Below, in pieces: positions 14,468 to 26,439 of a DNA stretch of 64,000 bases. The DNA comes from Plectrocnemia conspersa (lineage: Eukaryota > Arthropoda > Insecta > Trichoptera > Polycentropodidae). A program made the translations under genes and the position numbers. A model generated the notes under the pieces. The model had not been told where the DNA came from. It made no database searches and saw nothing but the letters and a program-made list of their open reading frames with translations. Where the stretch lies: contig VTFK01000160.1 of the NCBI GenBank assembly GCA_009617715.1, positions 1,178,001 to 1,242,000 of the forward strand, given 5' to 3'. The stretch's first letter is position 1. Each line of letters opens with the position of its first letter.

Positions 14468-16680
14468 AAAATATATAATTGAAAATATTAATATCGCATA
14501 GAATCTTAAAAATATAATAAATTATATCTAGGCATATTATTAACATATTTTTTTAATAGTAATCCAAGTTATAGATAAAAGCAATATTTTACGTACAGAT
14601 TAATGTCAAAGATAGAAAATATTTTGAACAATAACAATTGTGGAAATTAAAAAAAAACTAATCAAATCCTTGTTTTACTAGATTTTTTAATATTATAAAT
14701 AGACGCATTTTAAATGTGCTTGAGAAAAATGGTGAGTGTTTTCATTTTATTTTTTATTTCCTAATAAGGTTTAATTTGTATTCAAAGGAAAATTTAAGCG
14801 TAAATAAATTACTAGTCGTGAATATAAATACTATTTTAAAGATCAAACTAAAGGGTCTATTTTGGATCCTTTGATCTTCAAATATTATATCGAGGCAATC
14901 CAAGTTGACATATATTTTTGATTATACATATTATTCATTTTAAGCGCAAAAAAATCACAAGTCTTTACAAAGAGACTCACGTTATTAAAAAAATAGTTTT
15001 GCAACTAAGTTTTTTTGGACAAATGCTATTTTTAAAATGTAACTGTTTTTAAAAATAAGATTCATTGTCTCCTTTTATAGCACAACTGAATTTCTCTACA
15101 AAAACAAATTAAGATTTCTCAATTCCTGTACATTTTTTATTCTCTGGATTTCGAAACTCGTACTATGTTAAAAAAATATGAATGAAAAACACATTGTTTA
15201 ATTTATTTTAATTAAGTGTTTAAGACACGTATTAATGAAAATAAATGTTCTAAATTGAATACATTTTATAATTAAAAAAAACCTTACAACAATTAAATTA
15301 CATAAAATATGTTATATATACATATATATTTACAATAAATATTTTATTAACCAAAAAATATTGAAATTCAGATACACACAGTTAACGTCATCATTTTCAT
15401 CTTAAAATACGAAATCCGCTAATTTTATTCTCATAAAGTACATTTATGACGGCCAAATTTATTCCATGATTCAGACATAAAAGATTTAGCCCTAGCTTTC
15501 GCGTCCAAATTTTACCATAACGCTGGCACCGTCAGTTGTTGAGGCTATAACGTCTGTCGTTAATATTATATCAAATTCTTTCAAGCGATTTTCAAACATC
15601 TTTCTAATTTCCATGGAGTCGCATTTTCCTTACATAAATAGAAAATCATTTTATTATATATATTATTGACCAACTTGAATATCATTTATTTTTTTTCTTT
15701 ATAAAACCGTTATATTGATTTTTTGATAAGATGTAACTTTTATCAGATATAAATTCTTTTATAAAGGTATTTTTGAAATTACAATAATTGAGCTCTTGAA
15801 TATTAGAACGTTTCATTGTTAGTATTAAAAGTTTTAAAAAGCTGCTTGGTGGTTCAACAAAGCTTGTTTCGAATTTTTATTATACGATAGTCTATGTTTT
15901 TTTAACTGTACAAACTTTATTTTAACTAGCAACAAACATGATTATGAAAAACATATTTTGTACACTTCAGATATTACAACTTCCGTTAAAATTAAGTTTA
16001 CATATAATAATATATTTGATTCTCTGAATTACGGCTGAGCAACTTTTCAAGAAAGTTTTATTAGCACTTTCAATTTATTTTACTGAAATCGATCAATTAG
16101 CGTTGCCTAAATGTTTTAATTGGTGTTAGCGTTTCGGTTAAGCGAATCATTCAATTGAACGATCATTATACTTGGTCTTTAGTTTTTTCTTCAGATGTTT
16201 TTGGCAAAATTACTGTACGACAAAATTATCAGTTGTATATTTTCCTATTTAAATATTTGTTTTAATATATGTACATACGTATATGTTGAAAATTGTATAT
16301 AGTAAATATATACAATCGTATATCGTGTTGTGTGTTAAATATATCGTTAAAACAAACATGTCACGTCAATGTGAAAATTTTAAAGCCAACTAGAATAATT
16401 GGGTTTAAAGTGGGTTATAAATTATGGTTCAAAACATGTATTCAAATAATATGCAGTTCATTCAATATTTAGTTTTTAAGCAAATGTGAATGATACTCGA
16501 ACAATCTTCTGCTATTATAATATGCTGTATTTTCTATCAACAAATATTTAATTTTGCCGAAAATATATAGAGCGGATATTAAAACCATAAAATTGCATAC
16601 GTTGTATATAAATATAAAATTATGCATGTGTATAATGTATGTATGTAATATATAAAGTATAAAACGCAATAGAGATTTCG

Positions 16681-17250
16681 GTTGAATTTGTATCGCTACG
16701 GGGCCACCCCTCGAGAAACGCCGAGGACTTTCATACTTAAACTTTTATGGGTAATATTAAATTCTGTACGAGATATTAAATTTCCTATAAGCATCATACG
16801 TGGTTTGTGTCCTAACCACTCGCCCTTTATGCCAAGCGTTTCAGCGAGTCAATTTTGATACACAAAAGAAGAGAGAGATGAGAAAAAAGTTCTTTACGAA
16901 GCGGCTTATAACGAGGCTGTCGCGATTTTTGGACATTATTTCTTTCAGCGGCGTTATAAAATCTTTCACGTCGCGAAAGAAAGCTACTTCTTCCGCGAAG
17001 ACAGACATAAGGGGTATGAGTCTCTTGTCATTAGTCCTCCATTGTCACGCGGATGTGTCACGGGTGACACGTTGTTAAACTGGAAGCTAAAGCCCATCAC
17101 TCACATCTCTCTCGTGAGCCGAATTGTTTCATTTCAATTTGAATACAATTTCGCTTTACTAAACGTTCAACTTTTTAAGCATTTATCTAAAAATAATGAT
17201 GATATTCTTATACCTATTTTGAATTGTTTATTTATTTTATTTTTTAAATG
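16681..17250. other. GC-richer island, possibly regulatory
   Basis: The island stands out from AT-rich flanks. It contains open frames that overlap each other (16800-17078 and 17042-17251) with no recognisable domain and no splice signals that would make them exons. The sequence includes symmetric patches such as GAGGCTGTCGCG and CACGCGGATGTGTCACGGGTG. I read it as non-coding and possibly a conserved regulatory block. Confidence 0.35.
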
Positions 17251-17881
17251 ACAAATGAAACAACGTAACTAACCAACGTTACTATAACGTTGTTTAGTTG
17301 AAATCAACAGAATTATACCCCATTAATAATCTTCTTTAACATATTATTGTTTTAAAAAGACATTGTTTTGATATACTCATACAGGTCTTAAAATATGATA
17401 TAAAAACGAGACTCACATTAAAACATAACCAATCGCAAAGTAAACACTAAAAATTAAGAAGAAAACATAGAAAAATATCAATTCAACTTTTCCTACAAAT
17501 AGTTTTTAAAAATAGAATAAAATTAAACTAACGTTATTTTTTTTAAAAAATGCACATAAAATATATCTAAAAAATATTACATAATGTAATGTATTTAAAA
17601 GTAAAAAAAATTTTTTTTTGTACAAATAAATAATATCAATACATCATTACCTCATTACCTGACATTTTTATATCATATTGGGAATACATTAGTCAAAAAA
17701 TTGATTGTGCGGCAAATTTTATAACAAATGGCTTTGCTTCTTGTCAAAATAAAGTTCTCGAAGTTAAAAATATATTTAAATTATAACTCGGAAGCTGTCC
17801 GGATCGTGAAAGCCGGTGTATCAGATGCAATCATTTAAAAAATAATCATACATTTTGGTTTATGCAAAAAATTAAATTATA

Positions 17882-17883
17882 AA

Positions 17884-17921
<38 letters not shown>

Positions 17922-17949
17922 TATGTATATATATATATATATATATATA
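17882..17949. repeat. (TA)n microsatellite
   Basis: Two long TA runs are separated by AAATATATGTA. The tyrosine/isoleucine-rich minus-strand open frame across it is an artefact of the repeat. Confidence 0.95.
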
Positions 17950-17950
17950 G

Positions 17951-19029
17951 TGGGATTAAATTCTTAAAAATTCGTAAAAAAATATGGTGGTAGAACCAAA
18001 GCGAGAATATTAATACCAATTGAAATATAGACGCTTTTCTCGTAAACTTGGCATTCTGCAACCATATCTTTCCGATGTGGTTTTCCAATATGGACACTGT
18101 CATCGGATGAGTGTTTTGTAAGACGTCTTTAGATTGTTATTGTAAAGCATTCGCTCTAATTTCAATACGGGCTCGACGGTGTTTGCCTAAGATTAAAGCA
18201 ATCTAAGCCTTTAATTCCAATTTTGAATGAGATTATAAATTATGGGGCAACAACTCGGATCTAGATGGTTCAAATTCTTAATACTGAAAAATATAAATAT
18301 TTATGCCACATCTATGTACATATATTAACACTCATCAGGCGGATTTACAAAACTATCATTAAGAACCGATGCCCTAAATAATCTTCATTTGATTTAATTA
18401 ATATAAATTCTCTATACCACCTTTACCGATATTATATTACTCATAAGTGGCTAATAACAATATTTTTTAAAGTGATACATATTTGAGGCATCGGCTTGTA
18501 AATTATTCACAGAAAGAATGGCAATCAAAAGGTGTTAATAATATAGGTAAATACACTCATTTCTCAATTTACACGATATATCCGCTATAGGATGGATACT
18601 TATTTGCAAAATTATGTTTAAAAGCAATCATCAGTTGAGCCGCTATGCTTAATGGTGTTTTTTTTTAACATTTTCTGCAAAAAATAGTTTTAGTAAAATA
18701 TATTTTTAGTGGGACTAGTTTGGGTGAAATATATTTATTAGTGAGCATCATTTTTACAAGATTATGTGAAGTGAATATGTTTATTGTCGAATGTAATGTT
18801 AACTTTTATTGAATTCATTTGATAGTCTCCGCTGTGAAATGCAAATATTTTACGGATTTTCTATTATTTTGAAAAAACATGAATTTCCTCTTTAAATGAA
18901 ATAAACATTCATTATCCTACGACCTGTAGTTTTTTGTATTGAATTTTTATATTCTCATTTAGCTTAAGTAAATATTTTTTAATCATATTTATATTGTATT
19001 TAATTCATTATTTAAATTATTTACAATTT
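17951..19029. other. AT-rich non-coding stretch
   Basis: Nothing recognisable was found between the microsatellite and the LINE remnant. The minus-strand frame reaching 18103 is mostly microsatellite-derived. Confidence 0.55.
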
Positions 19030-19510
19030 ATTTAACAATATCACCTATGCAATATTGTGTCGTGCGTAAACACATGTTATTTACATTTTTTAATATTATT
19101 AATTATATCAATAATATATAATATATACAGCAATGGATCTAATTTAGACCCCTGTGGTACACTATGAGATATTAATTTCTTTTTGGAATACGCATAACTT
19201 ATTTTTATTTTTTGCTTTATTTTTTTAAATAATTATTATATCATTTTAAAACTATTTCATTTATAACAATAATCTCTAATTTCTTTACATTATTATTCTG
19301 TCTATTGTTTCGAAAGGTATTTTTAAACCAAGAAAATTGCTCCAATGATTTTGTTTCTAACCTTGGCAAAAAAAACAATCATTTATAACTTTTTTCTGAA
19401 TCCCGATTGTTTTTCATATAGAAGTTTTGATAAAAAATGAATTGTTTCATTACTACTTCTTCTATCGCCTTTTCTGTACAAGATAACATGTTAATTGGTC
19501 TTATTTCTAG
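19030..19510 (-). pseudogene. Degenerate LINE reverse transcriptase (Jockey/CR1-like)
   Basis: Reading the minus strand in several frames, blocks appear in the correct RT order. RPIN(M) and an EK...EEVVMKQF-like segment lie near 19500-19440, then YEKQSGFRK and an F-D-T-I-D-like segment near 19300. The motif VPQGSKLDPLL lies at 19128-19160, then YINDI-like and H-D-T-I-L (a decayed A-D-D-T-I-L) near 19060. This is the palm region of a non-LTR retrotransposon RT, with numerous stops and frameshifts and a lost catalytic aspartate pair. No poly-A tail or target duplication was identified. Confidence 0.72.
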
Positions 19511-19924
19511 TTAAAAAACAAAGTGTTTGCTTAGCTCGTTAAGAAGCTGGATGGCTCGTGCAAAAGTAACATTTTCAAACGTTGATATCCTTGCCACAAC
19601 GGGCAAGAATAAAGGACGCGATCGCGACTCTAAGGCAGGAGTCAGATTTAATATATTTTAGGCTCTTTGAGCCAGAAAGCAAAATTATAGTGAGCTTTAA
19701 AAAACAATAACTTACATAGTAAATAACTGTTTGCAAAAGCTACTAAAAATGGTAATCTATAATTATTTTTTAGTTTGGGAATTACTAAGTAAAGCAAAAG
19801 AAAATTTTTAAAAATCATTTACTTTGCTCTTATATTGCCTATTGATGTTATTCACAATGTACTTAACACGTCTAGCAACTATTTTTACCAAAGGCTGATA
19901 TGATAGATTAAAATAAGGCTGCAA

Positions 19925-20235
19925 CAATCATAGCGTAGTCTATAACGTCTCAGACTAGTAAATTTATGGTTGGGGTTCGAGCCCAGGCAGCAGCAATCGA
20001 GTTTTTATTTACAAAAATGCGCTATTATTAAAAAAAACAGGCCACAACAGCAGTACACCTATTGATTATAAATTGTATAACAAATAATAATTTATAATTA
20101 TTAATATAGATGTTACCAATTTTCAGACTTTTAGTCTGGTGGTTAATACTTACTTGTAGGTATACATTATGTCTGATTGACTTAAACAGTAACGCATTGG
20201 GCTTATGCCTGTCAGGTTACAAAGGAAAATTAAAT
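19925..20235 (+). mobile_element. tRNA-derived SINE
   Basis: TAGCGTAGTCTATAACGTCT resembles a pol III A-box head, and GGGGTTCGAGCCCAGG is a strong B box (GGTTCGANNCC) about 40 bp further on. The tail ends in GCCTGTCAGGTTACAA plus an A-rich run. A second copy near 60175-60345 shares both the head (TAGCGAAGTCAGTAACG) and the tail (GCCTGTCAGGTTACAA). That supports a dispersed SINE family rather than a tRNA gene; no tRNA cloverleaf acceptor stem is present. Confidence 0.65.
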
Positions 20236-20239
20236 AAAA

Positions 20240-23200
20240 AAATATAAATACAACATATTATTTATACATTATCCATAGATGGCTTTATATTACTATTTAA
20301 TTAATGAGTTAATCGTGAACAGATTTTAGATACAGCTTAATTTTAAAAATTTTATTTTCGCGCAAAAAAGCGTTTTATATTTCTCCGATGGTTGTTTTTC
20401 TGCAAGGTGTGAATATCATGCTCAGTGCTTAGTCTGGTAATGAGGATGTATATTGAATTTATTTAATACAACCATAATTTCATCACACGAAAAATATAAT
20501 GCTTTAAAGAACTCTAAAGTTTGCAGCTAAAATTCATTGAGCATTGAGGGATTGTTGACACCGCCCCTAAGAAAATTTATTGAGTAGACGCTACACCAAG
20601 AATGCAATGAATTGTTTCCCAACGCTTCTAGCAAAAAATATTATATTCAATTTTTCAACTCTAATTCCAGACAATGAAGTCATATTCAAAGACGCTAAGA
20701 AATAGCGAATCGTCAATTAATTGTTAGAACGATACGGACTCAGTCAAACATCTTTAATGCCTTATAGCAATGCTCATTCACAAAAAAATAACTCAATAAA
20801 AAAAGTACATTTTGAATTCAATGCAATCTTTAGGTGGCTACTTTATTAGAATGTTTTTATCTTTTATTGTTTGGTATGTTTGGCGTTAGCGTACTTTATT
20901 TAAAAGTTTATTATATTGACGACGTACTATAAATGCCACAGTACAAACATCATATTGTCATATTTATATCATATAAATAATAAATTTTAATTTATTTAAA
21001 ATTTATATTTACTCGTGACTTTACGGTGGCATCTGTCATCGCAGCCTTTAAAAACGGATCCCACTCCGTATACTTAAAATAAAACCCGAAATAAAATGGC
21101 CAAAAATAGCCTCGACCCTCCTATCCAACTCAACCAAACAAAAACCCTCCTACAGTGGCCTAACGATGTCATTACCGCAGCCGAACGCGCATAAAGCCTA
21201 CGCGACACTCGACCGCATTTTATTTCGCGACTCTCCTGCGGCAGATACTTCGATTTGCGAGTGCGAAATTCGACTTTTAGCCCGGGGCGAAATCGAAATT
21301 GGAATTCCGTCGGCGAGTTTTATCGCGTTGCGTTCTCTCGTCGAGTGCGAGAGCTTATATATGTATTTTATAATACACCTATGTCGTAGACATACATATG
21401 CAATATATACGTGTACTTTCGCATACATTGAAAGTCTTTAGTTCTATCCGTCGTATTAGCCGGAGGGCTCTTAAAAATCAAGCGGATTTCAGAGGAGCGA
21501 GAATACACTATATTGCAGCCGTTTTCAAACTGTGAAGCATTTTGTTCTATTTCACGCTTCGCGGCAATCGGCTGCGATTAATCAAGGAAAAAGATTTACT
21601 AGAATTCATATTTTACAATTTTATTATTCTTAAAAAGTTTTATAGGCAAATGTTCGTACGGAATGGGGTCTTGAAAGTTGATTGGACGAACGCAAACTGT
21701 CAAAATGTCAACATTTGTCTATAAAATCGAGCATTTTTCTAAAAGACAGAGTCGATTATGGAAAGAAAATAATAAAAGTCAATGAGATGAGACACATTAA
21801 TATACATAAAGACGTTGTTTGCGTGCAATTAAGAGAGCGAACGAAGAACATTTTAATTGAGGAACAATCAGAATTAAATAAATAGCCTTTCTAGGGAGAC
21901 AGTTGTATAATTGGTGATCAATAACAGAAGCAAAGTTTTATAATTTTAAATGGCTATTTAAAAAATATTGAAAACATAAAGTAATTAATCCTTCGTGTTT
22001 CAGATATATTGCAAATAAAAGCGTTGAGAATAATAATAATAAAAACGCGCTAAAAGTTGTTATTCACTGATAATTGTTTCACATTTGATATTAAAACGTT
22101 AATGTACAATTGTAGCTTTAGAACGTGGCTCATAAGGTTTATAAATCAATGATCATCATATTTTGTGGAGTACGGTTTTTGGTGCTGTAATAATTAATAA
22201 TATACCACTCATATGGGATTGTCCTAATTTATTTATAAAATTAAATAGTTTTGTCATTTGATTTACTGGCTTTATAAATTTAATTAGAAATACTTATTAT
22301 AATTAGCCTGAGACATTTTCAACCTAAACTTGTAAGTTACCCAAACTTTTACTATAATCAATAGGGTGTGCTTCACCAAATTGTTGTTTGGAATTAAATT
22401 TATATATTATTAATACTCATTTTTTTCACTGATACATATTTTATTGTATTATGAACTTAACTGTCTGTTTTCTGATATAAGACGTCATTGTATTGTTTGA
22501 GAGATATTTTCTGGTCGATCAAGTTTGATATAAATTACATATCATTCATGTAATGTAACATGACATGCACTAAAACCATGCATTCTAATGTATGAGTATA
22601 ATATATATTAAAATTCTTGGAATCGGTCAATGTACCTTTCAATCTTCAGATGTTATCAACGTCAGTTAGGTTAGCTCTCCGTTGATTTTTAATAGATACG
22701 CCGTTATGTAATACGCGAGTGTCTTCTCCCGTTTCCCAGATAAAATACTACATAACGAGCAGCAGTTAGCGCATATGTCATTTAACACTCCCGTGCGAAT
22801 TTCTCCCATTTCGATTTGACGCGAATAAATTCCGCAATAAAAATACTCATTTGCGAGTTTTAATAAGCTTCCACCGCGATATCGTCGCCCGTTTACGCCT
22901 TGTAATAACAAGCTTTTACGATTATTCCATATCGCGCCGCGCAGATTCCGCTTCCGAGCTCTCAGATAAAATGTCCCTGGCTTCGATTCAATTACGTCCG
23001 ATCGTTATTATTTACCCTTTTTAGAGGCTATTTTTAATAATTGAATTTATTTAATTGCGAAAACAAGCCCGAGTGGATTAGCGTCGAGAGACCCCGGGGA
23101 CGCGTTTTGACCTTTCGTCGGACCCGACATGTAGTACCTACTACGTTTAGGGTTTATATAAGGAAATAAAACGGTACTTTGCTTCTTGCCTTCTTAAGAA

Positions 23201-23560
23201 AAGTTCCTTAGTAAAATGTACGTTTTATGAACTCTGAAATTTCCACCTTTTTTATTCGTAATTCTGGTTTGAAGGGCTTGCAAATTCACCTGTGATTATT
23301 CGTAATTTATGGTATTATATATATATTATATATTATAATGAGAGATGAAGATGTTGTCTTTATTATAAAAAAAAGAATGAGGATGAAAAAAAGAAGATGA
23401 AATTATTAGTGACATCACAATATGTCACACTTTTAAACATATTATTTGATTCAAATATAACCTCATCATTATTGACAGTAGGATACCTTATTTTAAATAT
23501 ATATTTTTATACAAATTATGTATGTCTTTTTTTATTTGCATTTTTTAATTCACGCAAATG
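20240..23560. other. Non-coding stretch with GC-richer islands at about 21030-21500 and 22650-23130
   Basis: The island at 21166-21441 has open frames on both strands over the same bases, which indicates composition rather than coding. The island at 22650-23130 is rich in CG dinucleotides and lacks recognisable protein similarity. AT-rich DNA fills the rest. I see no RNA gene. Confidence 0.45.
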
Positions 23561-23565
23561 ACACC

Positions 23566-23664
23566 GTGCGATTATGTCGGCGCACAAATGTTAGGTGCGC
23601 ATATGACGCTACGCGATGATGACGGCGCGCTTATGTCGTGGCGCTTTTGCCCGGCGCGCAAAGG
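23566..23664. repeat. Degenerate 14-15 bp CG-rich minisatellite
   Basis: About seven imperfect units of the form CGCGCNNATGWCGG follow one another: TGCGATTATGTCGG, CGCACAAATGTTAGGT, GCGCATATGACGCTA, CGCGATGATGACGG, CGCGCTTATGTCGTG, GCGCTTTTGCCCGG, CGCGCAAAGGACG. It borders a GGTGGT-rich patch at 23695-23715. Confidence 0.7.
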
Positions 23665-25434
23665 ACGCGACACAGTGTATAACCAAAACCTCTAGGTGGT
23701 GTTGGTGGTGGTGGGAGGTAAAGTAGGGATAATTCAGTCAACTTGCCCAGCTTCGAGCGCTTCCGAACATTGTCGGCAAAAGACCGAAGTCGGAGCTGCG
23801 CTTTCGAGCGCAAGCGGTGAGATACTTCCCCTTTTGCTCTCTCGCGTGTTAAGTGACGAGAGTGAGAGAGATAATGATATGGTGTTTCACAAACTAAAAT
23901 AGAACGAGTAACTCGGTTCAATTTCAGTATGTGCGTAGGCGTCCTATGGTTAACACGCATGTCGAGCGCTGCATCGTGGTCACGTGGTCAATTTATAATA
24001 CCACATGCTTATCGGACACTTTATCAGACTTTCACTGACAGCTTTGAATATTTTAGGGCACCAAAAGGGATTAATTATATTTTTGATAGTATATTCTTCT
24101 AACAGATATTGTTATTATATTTTTTTTCATATTAAATTCAATAATTATTAGTACTTCATTTTGTTAAAAAAATTGTTTCGAACATCCTTTTGTATTTTGC
24201 TAGATCTGTTTGTATAAATGTCACACCATAACGAATTCTTATTAAGAAGCAACGGCGACAAATTCTAGGATAGTCACAGATGTGGTGTTCGTATTCTGAA
24301 GTATCATTTTTATGCCTTATGGCATTTTGCAAAAGCCGACAAAGATTTTGCGTAAATTGAATATTTACGACCGAAAAGTTTTCACTGATATTGTATTGGT
24401 GAGTGCCCACACAAACTTTTATAATTATCAGTAGCGTAATTTTAATAATATGACAATTTAAAAATTGCGATTATTTGGCACATTTTGCGATCACGCGCAA
24501 ATATGCCGACTGTACGTGACAGAAGCCGCCGTCCGGACGTCATTCACGTCCGCCGTCCGGACGCCATATGAAATTTGCGACAGTATGATCGCTTACTCGA
24601 AGTCGTTAGTCTCGACTGACTTTAGTTGTAACTTCTATTTGGACAACTTTCAGAGAGTAGTGCAAGCATAACACGGAATAAAACCGGATTAGACACTCGA
24701 CGCTGCTTCGCTCCACGGATTTACGCTTTGCCTCCTGTTGAACATCACCTCCAGAGCACGCGATTGAGAAAAAGTATCGAAAAAGTATATTTAGGATGTG
24801 GGAATATAAGTCTTATGTAGTTAATGTATTGTATTTACGATAATATCAGAAAAAGAACGTCGTTAAAAATTATTTGAAAACATGAAGTAATTATTTTGTT
24901 ATGAGCCTTTTTTAAATCAGAGGAGATATAATCTACCTGATTACTTATTAAGTTCTATTATTAAGGCATAAAAAATTCGTTATCAGTGTTCCTGATTCAC
25001 AAAAATCACGTTTCTGAGCAATTGAATATTCCTCGATGTGATTTAAAGCATCCTTTAATTTTAATACGTGCTTATTAAAACACCGTTTAATTCTAGATGA
25101 TGGATTAGTTTATATTTTTTTATATTAAAGTTTCTTTTTTAATTTGCCATACTGAGTCAAAACTTGTCAGAGGCATTTGTTACAAATATAAAATAAATCA
25201 AGTTATACGTGTATGAAGTAGCACTAGAAGCGTACACATGATAGATCGAGCGTCTTATGAAAACTATCCCATAAGTTGGGGTGCAAGATAGCGAGGCAAA
25301 TAAATATTTCACCTGTCAATTGACTGCCGTCAATCCGTTAAGCTACATACATAGCTACTTAGAACCTAATTTTTCTTTTGGTATTAAAAAACTGTCAAAT
25401 CAATTTAATCAAGTTAAATTGAATTTGTTTTCAG
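23665..25434. promoter_or_regulatory. CG-rich islands, possible promoter or enhancer region
   Basis: Two CG-rich islands (about 23690-24010 and 24460-24780) lie upstream of the candidate exon at 25435. The first has CTCTCTCGCG and GAGAGTGAGAGAGA tracts (GAGA-like) and an E-box in GGTCACGTGGTC. The second holds a repeated GCCGCCGTCCGGACG-type segment near 24525-24565. Position and composition would suit a promoter, but no TATA box or clear initiator/DPE pair was found, so this is inference only. Confidence 0.25.
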
Positions 25435-25511
25435 GTGGGCGGATGGGCGACTGACATGACAAATGGGCGGGCACCCGGCGAGGGGGCGAGCTCAACAAAC
25501 GGGCCCCAAAG
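25435..25511 (+). other. Candidate small upstream exon, 77 bp
   Basis: A pyrimidine-rich tract ending TTTGTTTTCAG precedes this GC-rich 77 bp segment, and a perfect GTATGT donor follows. One frame is open throughout and contains an ATG at 25456 (reading MTNGRAPGEGASS and onward). If spliced to the acceptor at 47230 the frame continues through KNPCPYTVNEGD to a TAG at 47366-47368, just before the neuroligin ATG. It would then be a 5' UTR exon carrying an upstream ORF. The CAG/GTGGGC at its left edge could alternatively be a donor. Splicing is inferred from sequence only. Confidence 0.4.
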
Positions 25512-25559
25512 GTATGTGCCAACAGTCAGCAGTCGAACTAAATCACTAATTAAATTATT

Positions 25560-26280
25560 CAACCGATCCGGTTCTGCACCGTGACGGGATTTAACAACGT
25601 GGAGCCCATCTCGGCGCCTGTCGGTACTGTTGTATATGTCGCGCTATGTGGTTAGGTTTCCAAAACTGCTGTTTATTACTGATTGCTAAATGAAATCTTT
25701 TTATTTTTTGTGACGTGTAAAACTTATCCGATGACACTTGCTTTTGCCTCCTTTGGAGAATGAGGCAAAAATGAAACATATCACTGAAAATATATATTTA
25801 CAGCCTTACTAAGGTGATGCTTTTTCACAAAGTTTTAACCTGTTTTTTACATTTTACAGATATACCTTATCTATTTAAAGTAAGGAGTTTTTCTATTTAT
25901 TTATTTTTCTCCTCAGACGAGATCTACTCTACCTTGTACTGTTTCTCGCGAAGCAGAACTATTGGTTCTTCGATGGCCAGTTACTAGTCATGTTCCTCCA
26001 TCAATTCTTTAATGACATTCTCATTCACCTCCCGTCACATTTAATTACAAAAGAACACAATTTTAACGACAATTGGTGGCTCTTGTTCATGAGCAAACCC
26101 GTCAATGCAATTGAGCATAATTGATGATTCTTTGCAATACGACTTTAGACAATGCCCATCGCCGTTCTAAAAATCGACTGCAGTGATTGGCTGAATGATC
26201 GCTGCATAATTGCGATTGGTCCGCAAGCTGTTTAGCCCTGGATACTTAAGCCTGGACTCCGATGAGAAAAAGGCAGTCAC
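25560..26280. other. Non-coding stretch with an unexplained acceptor-led open patch
   Basis: A pyrimidine-rich tract ending CTCCTCAG at about 25900-25917 is followed by a + frame open for nearly 190 bp (RDLLYLVLFLAKQNYWFFDG and onward). It has no good donor, no upstream start and no recognisable family. It could be a decayed repeat. Confidence 0.25.
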
Positions 26281-26289
26281 CAGCAGCCA

Positions 26290-26415
26290 ACCCCCCCGCC
26301 AGCTTCTCCTCCACTGTGCGGAGAATATACTGTCGTTGCCACACCGATCACAACTCTGAGGATCTTTCACTGACATCAACCCTCCGCCAGCTTTTCCACC
26401 ACCGCTCGGAGAAAA
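26290..26415 (-). repeat. Dispersed repeat member with an internal near-duplicate
   Basis: On the minus strand TTTTCTCCGAGCGGTGGTGG, AAAAGCTGGCGGAGGG and GATCGGTGTGGCAACGA occur in this order. The first block reappears downstream as TTCTCCGCACAGTGGAGGAG AAGCTGGCGG. The same order is found on the + strand near 54202-54300 (TTATTCTCCGAGTGGTAGTG, GAAGCTGGCGAAGGG, GATTGGTGTGGCAGCGA). Class unknown; the 83-residue minus-strand frame across it is a repeat artefact. Confidence 0.7.
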
Positions 26416-26439
26416 CATCTTGCTGTTTATAGTCTGTTA

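Larger units (their letters stand above)
6116..16680. other. AT-rich non-coding stretch with several GC-richer islands
   Basis: No protein-coding gene or RNA gene is recognisable. GC-richer patches lie at about 7240-7520, 7800-8340, 10240-10640 and 12840-13230. The last shows open frames on both strands, a sign of composition rather than coding. Small repeats and hairpins inside are listed separately (11077-11122, 14424-14467). The rest is long AT-rich sequence with poly-A/T runs. Confidence 0.55.

Noticed and set aside
17846..18103. 85-residue minus-strand frame rich in Tyr and Ile
   Set aside because: Produced by the (TA)n microsatellite.
19950..20000. Functional tRNA gene from the B box
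   Set aside because: No acceptor stem or cloverleaf can be formed, and a related copy elsewhere shares the non-tRNA tail, so it is a SINE.
23566..23664. CRISPR-like array
   Set aside because: Units are 14-16 bp, contiguous and degenerate with no unique spacers, and the host is a eukaryote.
24156..24410. 84-residue minus-strand frame with several Cys
   Set aside because: Cys spacing matches no zinc finger I know and no splice signals frame it.
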